Part shown: positions 1 to 5,095 of the stretch, in pieces
Position numbering within the stretch: position 1 is the first letter of the stretch
How the letters are laid out: every line of letters begins with the position of its first letter
Assembly (NCBI GenBank): GCA_003641345.1
Contig: QNAD01000167.1
Span: 1-5,095, forward strand
Reading direction: 5' to 3'
Origin: Candidatus Zixiibacteriota bacterium
Lineage (GTDB): Bacteria; Zixibacteria; MSB-5A5; GN15; FEB-12
Length of the DNA stretch: 5,095 bases
Translations under genes and position numbers: made by a program
The notes under the pieces: model-generated
What the model was told of the DNA's origin: nothing
The model's input: the letters and a program-made list of their open reading frames with translations, nothing else
Databases searched by the model: none

Positions 1-432
1 AAAAACGGGAAATCATTTGAATCAGGGAAAATCGTCCATGAAGACGGGACAGTTTTAGGCGAGCATAAGGGTACAGCTCTGTTTACAATCGGTCAGCGTA
101 AAGGCATGGGTATTTCCTACCCAACACCTCTTTATGTCAAAGAGATTAACACTAAAACAAATCAGGTAATTGTCAGCGATAACGATTCTCTGTTTTCTTC
201 AGAGCTTATTGCAGAAAATGTTAATTGGGTGGGGATGGAGCCCAAAGAAGGTTCTTTTAGTGCTGATGTTAAAATTCGTTACCTTCATCCCCCAAGCTCG
301 GCGAAATTGGAATGTATTTTAGATAACAGAGTTAAAATAACTTTTGATGAACAGCAACGGGCTATAACACCGGGACAATCGGTTGTATTTTATGATAATG
401 ATATCCTTCTCGGCGGGGGAGTGATTGCATAA
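1..432 (+). CDS. mnmA: tRNA-specific 2-thiouridylase MnmA, C-terminal part (5' end outside window)
   Basis: MnmA (TrmU) activates U34 of tRNA Lys/Glu/Gln with ATP and inserts sulfur to give 2-thiouridine in the cytoplasm. The visible part is 143 residues of a protein that is usually about 350-370 residues long. It opens in frame at base 1 and ends at TAA 430-432. Diagnostic family signatures are seen: GEHKG (about residues 20-24 of the fragment), the near-invariant FTIGQRKGMGI (28-38), a KIRYLHPP stretch (91-98), and the C-terminal beta-barrel block FDEQQRAITPGQ (115-126) followed by VVFYD and LLGGGVI. The N-terminal PP-loop ATPase domain and both catalytic cysteines lie upstream; from family alignments the second cysteine should be roughly 20 residues before the window. 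The Met codon at 106 is internal, not a start. The DUF3187-type gene follows 40 bp downstream with no terminator hairpin visible between them. Identification is firm. Confidence 0.96.
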   Translation, partial: KNGKSFESGKIVHEDGTVLGEHKGTALFTIGQRKGMGISYPTPLYVKEINTKTNQVIVSDNDSLFSSELIAENVNWVGMEPKEGSFSADVKIRYLHPPSSAKLECILDNRVKITFDEQQRAITPGQSVVFYDNDILLGGGVIA

Positions 433-472
433 GTCATTGGTTTAATATTGCTTTAATTGTTTTTATTAGCTT

Positions 473-1498
473 ATGAAAAAGTATTATTTTAGAAAATTCA
501 TAATTTTATCTCTCCTTTTTTTTGTATCGCCAATTACAAGAAATGTCAATTCGAAATCTGTGAATAAAGAAGCATTTGGGTTTTTTACTTTAAGAAGTCA
601 GTCTCCGGTACAGCAACTTCGATTTAGTATTCAACATCATTATCCTTGGATTGTTGGTAAACATGAGAAATCTTTTTACGTCTCACATAATTGGAAAAAT
701 ATTTGGATGTATAAAGAGAATCATTATTTGATTGATGCAGAGATCCATGAATTAACATTTAGGGGGGCTTTAGGATTATGTGAAAATTTTGAATTATCAC
801 TAGAAATTCCTCTGAGATATACATCGGGGGGAATCCTTGATAATATGATTGAGGAATTCCATAATATTATGGGGATTGGCAATGCTAACCGTGAAGATTT
901 CGAACAAAATAAATTTAATTTTGAATTCAATCTTGGTGGTACGGAAGATTGCTGGCGTAAAACAGGGGCAGAACAGATTGGATGGAGTGTTGGTAATGGA
1001 GTATTTGGATTAAGTTATGATTTAACAGATTTATTTAACAATGAGTTAAGTGCTGTTTTTACATTTAACTTAAAACTACCCACTACAACGAGAACAAAAT
1101 TTTTTGAAACTCAGGCAATAGATATCGGGATGTCAGCATCTTTTCTTAAAAGTTATAAATCATTTCATTTTTACCTTAGTCCGGGGGCGGCGTATTTTAA
1201 GGACAAAGCTATTGTTGGAATAGAAATTAATCAATGGCACTTAAGTAATCTAATTGCGCTTGAGTATCATAAATTTAATAGTAAGAATTCTTGGATTATT
1301 CAAATGTTAAGTGAAAACGGTACAGCTAAGAGTTTTTCTCAATTTTCTGAAAATACTTATGAAGTATTAATCGGGTACAAATACAGGATAAATGAAAAAG
1401 TATTATTTGAAATTGCAGTTTTGGAAAACGCTTTTTATTTTAATAACAGTCCTGATTTTGGTCTCCATCTGGCATTGCAGAAATATATTTGTGAATAA
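473..1498 (+). CDS. DUF3187-type exported protein, predicted outer-membrane beta-barrel
   Basis: This is a 341-residue protein of unknown function. Residues 1 to about 27 form a signal peptide: a charged MKKYYFRK start, then the hydrophobic stretch FIILSLLFFVSP. The cleavage site is not a clear AxA. From memory of the DUF3187 family, three blocks match: the N-terminal LRSQSPVQQLRF (40-51), GGILDNMIEEFHNIMGIGN plus an Arg (119-140), and the strand LKLPT (200-204). The rest alternates polar and hydrophobic/aromatic residues in short strands, as in outer-membrane barrels. The last residues (YICE) lack the terminal aromatic that many barrel proteins carry. Three cysteines (103, 160, 340) are scattered and there is no lipobox. 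ATG 473 is the first start after the in-frame stop TAG 467-469. No Shine-Dalgarno sequence precedes it. It may be read through from mnmA, 40 bp upstream. The stop codon lies inside the inverted repeat 1493-1542. The family call is by recognition, not search; the function is unknown. Confidence 0.78.
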   Translation: MKKYYFRKFIILSLLFFVSPITRNVNSKSVNKEAFGFFTLRSQSPVQQLRFSIQHHYPWIVGKHEKSFYVSHNWKNIWMYKENHYLIDAEIHELTFRGALGLCENFELSLEIPLRYTSGGILDNMIEEFHNIMGIGNANREDFEQNKFNFEFNLGGTEDCWRKTGAEQIGWSVGNGVFGLSYDLTDLFNNELSAVFTFNLKLPTTTRTKFFETQAIDIGMSASFLKSYKSFHFYLSPGAAYFKDKAIVGIEINQWHLSNLIALEYHKFNSKNSWIIQMLSENGTAKSFSQFSENTYEVLIGYKYRINEKVLFEIAVLENAFYFNNSPDFGLHLALQKYICE

Positions 1499-1542
1499 TA
1501 TTAAACTATTGACTCGCATTCGAGTATCTTTTAATATTATTC
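1493..1542. repeat. Inverted repeat, 13-bp arms with a nested 5-bp dyad
   Basis: The arm 1493-1505 (GAATAATATTAAA) is the exact reverse complement of 1530-1542 (TTTAATATTATTC). Nested in the 24-base centre is a second dyad, ACTCG (1512-1516) and CGAGT (1521-1525), around a CATT loop. The left arm covers the TAA stop (1496-1498) of the DUF3187-type gene. As RNA it could fold into a two-tier hairpin, but the outer stem is nearly all A-U and no U-tract follows the right arm, so a classical intrinsic terminator is unlikely. It could instead be an operator, an mRNA 3'-end structure or a weak bidirectional terminator. The sequence symmetry is certain; the role is inferred. Confidence 0.8.
1509..1537 (+). 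promoter_or_regulatory. Candidate sigma70-type promoter for the UPF0173 gene
   Basis: TTGACT (1509-1514) matches the -35 consensus at five of six positions. A 17-base spacer separates it from TAATAT (1532-1537), a four-of-six -10 match. Overlapping alternatives are TTTAAT (1530-1535, spacer 15) and TATTAT (1535-1540, spacer 20), each five of six. Transcription would begin near 1544-1548, giving a leader of about 30 bases that ends in the strong ribosome binding site. The nested dyad 1512-1525 falls within the -35/spacer region, a position where a regulator could act. The exact -10 cannot be settled from sequence alone. Confidence 0.5.
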
Positions 1543-1560
1543 TAACAGTTCAATTTTCAC

Positions 1561-1567
1561 AAAGGAG
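1561..1567 (+). promoter_or_regulatory. Strong Shine-Dalgarno site of the UPF0173 gene
   Basis: AAAGGAG ends 7 bases before ATG 1575, an ideal spacing, and fixes that start. It contrasts with the DUF3187-type gene, which has no such site, and with the AsmA-like gene, which has only AAAGAGAG (2395-2402). Confidence 0.85.
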
Positions 1568-1574
1568 ATAAATT

Positions 1575-2252
1575 ATGCCAAAGGCTACTTTTTATGGACA
1601 TGCATGTGTTGCTATAGAAAACGATAATCATAAAATTATTATCGACCCGTTTCTTACAGGTAATTCGTTAGCGGCAATTAAAGCTGAAAACGTTGAAGCC
1701 AGTCATGTGTTAATCACTCATGGTCACGGAGATCATATTGGTGATAGCATTGAGATTGCTAAAAGAAATAACGCCACGATTATTGCAAGTTTTGAATTAG
1801 CTAATTTATGTGCCAAAGAAGGAGTGGAGATTCATCCGATGCATATCGGTGGTGGATTTGATTTCGATTTCGGGAGAGTGAAATTAACAATTGCTCATCA
1901 TGGCGGTGGGTATGGCGAAGATGCATCAATTTACACAGGACCGCCGGTAGGCTTTTTGGTTACAATGGACAACAAAACTCTTTATCACCCCGGCGATACA
2001 GGTTTGTTTTATGATATGAAACTTATTGGTGAAATGAATAAGATTGATTTGGCATTTTTACCTATTGGAGATAATTTTACGATGGGAATTGATGACGCTG
2101 TCAAAGCGGTAGAATTCATCAAACCCAAAAAAGTTGTTCCTATCCATTATGATACTTTCCCGATTATTGAGAAAAAGCCGGAAGAATTTGCGGATAAAGT
2201 AACTGATAGTGAAGTTGTTATTTTGAAGCCGGGTGAAAGTATAGAATATTAA
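1575..2252 (+). CDS. UPF0173 family metal-dependent hydrolase (UlaG-like metallo-beta-lactamase fold)
   Basis: This is a 225-residue cytosolic protein, the normal full length for UPF0173, with no signal peptide. It starts with the family N-terminus MPKATFYGHACVAIE and the conserved IIIDPFLTGN (21-30). The metal-binding motif HGHGDH (49-54) supplies His49, His51, Asp53 and His54. Further expected ligands are His109 (in AHHGG), Asp141 (in YHPGDTGLF, with His138 nearby) and His191 (in VPIHYDTFP). The block FLPIGDNFTMGIDDA (161-175) is a UPF0173 hallmark. By family these enzymes hydrolyse a substrate through one or two divalent metals, and the closest characterised relatives are UlaG-type lactonases; the substrate here is unknown. 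The position usually occupied by FHSS or WHSS reads HHGG, a small variation beside a metal ligand. The start is fixed by the strong ribosome binding site, and the gene probably has its own promoter at 1509-1537. Confidence 0.95.
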   Translation: MPKATFYGHACVAIENDNHKIIIDPFLTGNSLAAIKAENVEASHVLITHGHGDHIGDSIEIAKRNNATIIASFELANLCAKEGVEIHPMHIGGGFDFDFGRVKLTIAHHGGGYGEDASIYTGPPVGFLVTMDNKTLYHPGDTGLFYDMKLIGEMNKIDLAFLPIGDNFTMGIDDAVKAVEFIKPKKVVPIHYDTFPIIEKKPEEFADKVTDSEVVILKPGESIEY

Positions 2253-2277
2253 ATTATTTTTTTGAACTCTTTTTAAT

Positions 2278-2286
2278 TGATATAAT
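2278..2286 (+). promoter_or_regulatory. Candidate extended -10 promoter, upstream copy
   Basis: TGATATAAT carries the TGn extension (2278-2280) and a perfect TATAAT (2281-2286). The matching -35 at 17-base spacing is only a T-run (TTTTTT, 2258-2263). TTGAAC (2262-2267) looks better but would leave a 13-base spacer, which is too short. Extended -10 promoters can work without a good -35. It would give an AsmA-gene leader of about 115-120 bases. Confidence 0.45.
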
Positions 2287-2313
2287 TATACAGGAAAGAT
2301 ATTATTGGTTAGT

Positions 2314-2322
2314 TGGTATAAT
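2314..2322 (+). promoter_or_regulatory. Candidate extended -10 promoter, downstream copy
   Basis: TGGTATAAT again combines TGn (2314-2316) with a perfect TATAAT (2317-2322), exactly 36 bases downstream of the first copy. No convincing -35 lies 16-18 bases upstream. If active, transcription would start around 2329-2331, leaving a leader of about 80 bases before ATG 2412. In such AT-rich DNA one TATAAT could arise by chance, but two with the TGn extension in one short gap are less easily dismissed. Confidence 0.45.
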
Positions 2323-2328
2323 GAGTAG

Positions 2329-2372
2329 GTCAAAATCCTTGTGCTTACAGTTATTCTTGGTAGGGTTTTGAT
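2329..2372 (+). other. Possible leader hairpin upstream of the AsmA-like gene
   Basis: GTCAAAATCC (2329-2338) can pair as RNA with GGGTTTTGAT (2363-2372) through ten pairs including two G-U wobbles, leaving a loop of 24 bases with one more possible T-A pair. The right arm is followed at once by a near-copy: GTTTTGAT (2365-2372) and ATTTTGAT (2373-2380) are tandem. The left arm could therefore pair with either copy. No U-tract follows, so it is not a terminator. It lies 40 bases before the start codon and could be a leader structure or chance pairing. Confidence 0.3.
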
Positions 2373-2411
2373 ATTTTGATTCTGGTAAAAGTTTAAAGAG
2401 AGTTTGGATAT

Positions 2412-5095
2412 ATGAAAAAATTAATGAAAATATCAGCTTGGTTATTAGGCATTATAGTTGGCTTGCTGATTCTGTTAGTTATTGGGTTTAAACTGTTTTT
2501 TCCGCAGGAAAAAGTAAAAAACATTGCTATTGAGCAAGGTTCTGAATTATTGGGACGTGATATTACTATTGGTGAATTAGACATTTCTATATGGGGTGGG
2601 CTTGGTTTAAAGTTGGTCAATGTAGCAATCAACAATCCTGAAGGGTTTAAATCAGGTGCTCTATTGACGGCTGAAAATATTGATTTGAAATTATATCTAA
2701 TACCGTTAATTAAGGGTGATATTAAAATTAATAGGTTAGTTGTCAATAGCCCTGTCATTAGAATGGAAAAATTAGCAGATGGATTGAATAATTATAACTT
2801 TACAAAAATGGAAGAGAAAGTTCCTGAAGAAATCACCGACCAATTGACTCCCGAGACAAAAGCAGCTTCTGTTGCTGTAAGTTTTGATCAGTTCGAAATT
2901 GAAGATGGGCAAATATATTTTCAAAATGATAGCACGGGATTGAATTTAAGTTTGAAAAATATATCTTTGACGACATCACTCAAAAATGACAAAAGCGGTA
3001 TTTATAATTCAGCAGGAAAAATAAAAGCAGATTCTCTTATTATTGAATCTGACAAGAACATTCCATCTTTGTCGTTTAATTTGAATTATTTGGCTGAATA
3101 TAATTTTTCTGAAAGCTTATTGAAAATCAAAGAAGCTGATTTGAATATAAACCAAATTCAATTATCATTAAGCGGTAAATATTCGCATGCCTTAGATGAT
3201 AACTTTGCTCAGTTTAATATTAAATCAAATCAAATTCAACTCAGTGAGTTTGTCAGTTTTCTCCCCGATGAAAAAAGAACTTTGCTTGACGATTATACTT
3301 TTGACGGTTTTTTTGAGTTGGATGCAGACATTGAATATAATCCACAAGCGGATGAATCTTTGAGTTATTCGGGAGTTGCAACAATCAGGGATATGAAATT
3401 AAGTCAAAAAGAAATTCAGGGAGAACTTAATTTTGAACAGGCGTTGATTGATTTTGAACCAAACAGCCTTCGGTTGAATATCGAAAAAGCATCTTTTGAC
3501 AATAAACCACTCAAGGGGCATTTAACATTAACCGATTTTGAAAATCCTTCCGTAAATGGAATTATTGCCGGTACTTTAAATTTGGCTTTTGTGAAACCAT
3601 TTATCCCGCCGGAGTTGGAAATCGATTTAGCCGGAAAAGCACAGTTGGATGTTAAAGTTGTGGGTAATATTAAGCCTTTGGAGAAACTTGATTTTTCCGG
3701 CAATGTATTAATTGAAGATGGTTACTTTAATGCTCCTCAAATTCCGGAACCATTGGAAAGTTTTTATTTTGATGCTTATTTTGATAGAGATTTAACCAAA
3801 ATTAAAAATACTCGTGGTAAAATAAAATCTGGAGAATTTTCTTTTGAAGGTCGCATCAACCATCTTATACCTTACTTGCTTGCTGATACTGTTCAGGTTA
3901 AAGAAATGGATGTTATGATTGATGGTAACTTCAAGGGTATATTGGATCTAAGTATTATTAATCAATATCTGCCCCCAAAAGGAAACCCGAAATTAACCGG
4001 TAAGTTTGATACGGATTTAACTCTTAGTGGCTCTAGTAAAACACCTGAGAAAATTATAAAACAGGGAGTTTTTAAAATTACCGATGGGCAGTATCAGGAT
4101 GATTTGCTTCCTGAACCGGTAGAATCTTTTGAAACAATTCTGAAAATTAATCCAGATACAATAACAGTTGAAATGATGGATGTAATATTTACTTCCAGTA
4201 ATGTTTCTTTTGCCGGAAAAATTTCTAATCCGTTTCCTTATTTGCTTCCGTTTGATGATGTTGATAGAAGTAATATAAAAAAACCATTATTCACTTTTAA
4301 TTTGAATTCAACAAAATTTGATATTGATAAACTCTTTCCTGAAGTAACTCCCGGAGCCGGAACTAATCGGACTTCGTTACCCGAAGATTCTATCTCAATG
4401 TTGATTCTTCCTGATATAAACGGGTTGGGAAAATTTGATGTTGATACTCTTATTTACAGCAAGGTGGAATTCAGTAATATCAATGGTGATGTAAAAATAG
4501 CCGACCGTAAAATTATATGCTATGATGTAACCGGTATGGCATATACTGGCAAGGTTGCTGGTGAAACGACAATAGATTTGAATAATTTTGACAACCCTCA
4601 TTATATTGGAAAATTTGATGCGTCGCAAATCGAAGCTGATGATTTTATCGATCGTTTTAGTAAATTCGGTGGGCATCTATACGGGAAAATTGATATCAAG
4701 GGAAGCTATGATGCTTTTGGATGGGACCCTGAATCTTTTCTTAATTCTCTTTCGATGAGTTCCACAATGTCTATGAAAGAGGGGAAAATGATTACTTCCG
4801 GTTTTGCTTATAATGCCATGAGTTCATTAGCCTCGAAAATTGGTGAGTCATTTGAATCCGAACAGGTGATTCGGAATATGTGGACTAATGTGGAAGTTAA
4901 AGACGGGAAAGTCAAAATGGACGCTTTGAAGATAAGTACCGGAAGTTTGGGGGATATTACTCTTGATGGTTTTTATGGTTTTAATGGCGAGCTTGATTAC
5001 AAAGGTGATATTTTATTATCAAAGGCGTGGACCGAAAAACTCATATCAAAAGGCGGTTTGATAGGTGGATTGTCAAATTTATTTTCTGATAAAAG
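2412..5095 (+). CDS. AsmA-like inner-membrane-anchored envelope protein (3' end outside window)
   Basis: The frame is open without a stop from ATG 2412 to the window edge, giving 894 residues. One N-terminal transmembrane helix (about 7-30: ISAWLLGIIVGLLILLVIGF) anchors a long periplasmic part, as in AsmA, TamB and YhdP. The AsmA N-terminal signature follows: GRDITIGELDISIWGGLGLK (48-67), then LVNVAINNPEGF (68-79). The remainder is short alternating beta-strands. Residues about 387-508 and 509-630 form a gapless 122-residue tandem repeat sharing PP, DG, PEPxESF and PYLL motifs. From about 777 on, the sequence resembles the AsmA C-terminal region, so perhaps only 50-150 residues are missing. 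By family, such proteins are thought to form a beta-groove that carries phospholipids or assists outer-membrane assembly; that role is inferred. The start is supported by a weak AAAGAGAG nine bases upstream; Met5 (2424) is an alternative. It sits 159 bp after the UPF0173 gene behind two possible promoters. Confidence 0.88.
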   Translation, partial: MKKLMKISAWLLGIIVGLLILLVIGFKLFFPQEKVKNIAIEQGSELLGRDITIGELDISIWGGLGLKLVNVAINNPEGFKSGALLTAENIDLKLYLIPLIKGDIKINRLVVNSPVIRMEKLADGLNNYNFTKMEEKVPEEITDQLTPETKAASVAVSFDQFEIEDGQIYFQNDSTGLNLSLKNISLTTSLKNDKSGIYNSAGKIKADSLIIESDKNIPSLSFNLNYLAEYNFSESLLKIKEADLNINQIQLSLSGKYSHALDDNFAQFNIKSNQIQLSEFVSFLPDEKRTLLDDYTFDGFFELDADIEYNPQADESLSYSGVATIRDMKLSQKEIQGELNFEQALIDFEPNSLRLNIEKASFDNKPLKGHLTLTDFENPSVNGIIAGTLNLAFVKPFIPPELEIDLAGKAQLDVKVVGNIKPLEKLDFSGNVLIEDGYFNAPQIPEPLESFYFDAYFDRDLTKIKNTRGKIKSGEFSFEGRINHLIPYLLADTVQVKEMDVMIDGNFKGILDLSIINQYLPPKGNPKLTGKFDTDLTLSGSSKTPEKIIKQGVFKITDGQYQDDLLPEPVESFETILKINPDTITVEMMDVIFTSSNVSFAGKISNPFPYLLPFDDVDRSNIKKPLFTFNLNSTKFDIDKLFPEVTPGAGTNRTSLPEDSISMLILPDINGLGKFDVDTLIYSKVEFSNINGDVKIADRKIICYDVTGMAYTGKVAGETTIDLNNFDNPHYIGKFDASQIEADDFIDRFSKFGGHLYGKIDIKGSYDAFGWDPESFLNSLSMSSTMSMKEGKMITSGFAYNAMSSLASKIGESFESEQVIRNMWTNVEVKDGKVKMDALKISTGSLGDITLDGFYGFNGELDYKGDILLSKAWTEKLISKGGLIGGLSNLFSDK

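Noticed and set aside
106..432. Separate small protein starting at ATG 106
   Set aside because: The frame is open back to base 1 and the residues before this Met are conserved MnmA sequence, so it is an internal methionine.
724..930. Minus-strand open frame of 68 codons inside the DUF3187-type gene
   Set aside because: It lies wholly antisense to a well-supported gene, has no ribosome binding site and its translation shows no recognisable domain.
2257..2263. T-run after the UPF0173 stop codon as an intrinsic terminator
   Set aside because: No G/C-containing hairpin precedes the seven T residues.
2262..2286. TTGAAC with TATAAT as a standard promoter pair
   Set aside because: The spacer is only 13 bases; the TATAAT is better explained as an extended -10.
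2305..2340. tRNA-like words (TTAGTTGGTA, and GGTCAAAATCC resembling a T-arm)
   Set aside because: The two words are too close to hold an anticodon arm between them, and no acceptor stem or cloverleaf can be drawn.
2393..2758. Minus-strand open frame of 121 codons
   Set aside because: It overlaps the N-terminal region of the AsmA-like gene, whose frame carries the transmembrane anchor and family signature; the antisense translation looks like random composition.
3416..3703. Minus-strand open frame of 95 codons
   Set aside because: It is antisense to the repeat region of the AsmA-like gene, with no support of its own.
4395..4676. Minus-strand open frame of 93 codons
   Set aside because: It is antisense to the AsmA-like gene, and its hydrophobic patches are explained by reading beta-strand codons backwards.
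1..5095. A novel defence, mobile or biosynthetic system
   Set aside because: The genes are housekeeping, hydrolase and envelope types with no integrase, transposase, direct-repeat array or toxin-antitoxin pair, so nothing supports such a system in this window.

Overview
The window is AT-rich, densely coding DNA with all recognisable genes on the + strand. It reads as an ordinary chromosomal segment of a Gram-negative (diderm) bacterium. The AsmA-like protein and the predicted outer-membrane protein both imply an envelope with two membranes. The MnmA tail, with words such as GISYPTPLYV and ITPGQSVVFYD, has the flavour of Bacteroidota/Ignavibacteriota-type (FCB group) sequences. One gene has a strong Shine-Dalgarno site, which argues mildly against a classical Bacteroidota genome. 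This taxonomic placement is an impression from sequence style, not a search result.

Layout: (1) 1-432 is the last 143 codons of mnmA, the tRNA U34 2-thiolation enzyme, cut by the left edge. (2) 473-1498 is a 341-residue exported protein of the DUF3187 type, probably a beta-barrel of the outer membrane. It follows mnmA by 40 bp and has no visible ribosome binding site. (3) 1493-1542 is a 13-bp-armed inverted repeat overlapping the stop codon of that gene and containing a plausible sigma70-type promoter. (4) 1575-2252 is a UPF0173/UlaG-like metallo-beta-lactamase-fold hydrolase with an excellent Shine-Dalgarno site. (5) 2253-2411 is a 159-bp gap holding two extended -10 promoter motifs and a possible leader hairpin. 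(6) 2412 to the right edge is one uninterrupted reading frame of 894 codons for a large AsmA-like protein, cut by the window end. It accounts for more than half of the window.

The genes do not form an obvious pathway. mnmA is translation housekeeping and the UPF0173 protein is a cytosolic hydrolase of unknown substrate. The DUF3187 and AsmA-like proteins both belong to the envelope. The promoter-like signals before the last two genes suggest that each can be transcribed on its own. No mobile element, CRISPR array, RNA gene or defence system was seen. The most informative observations are the palindrome-embedded promoter at about 1493-1542 and a gapless 122-residue tandem repeat inside the AsmA-like protein.
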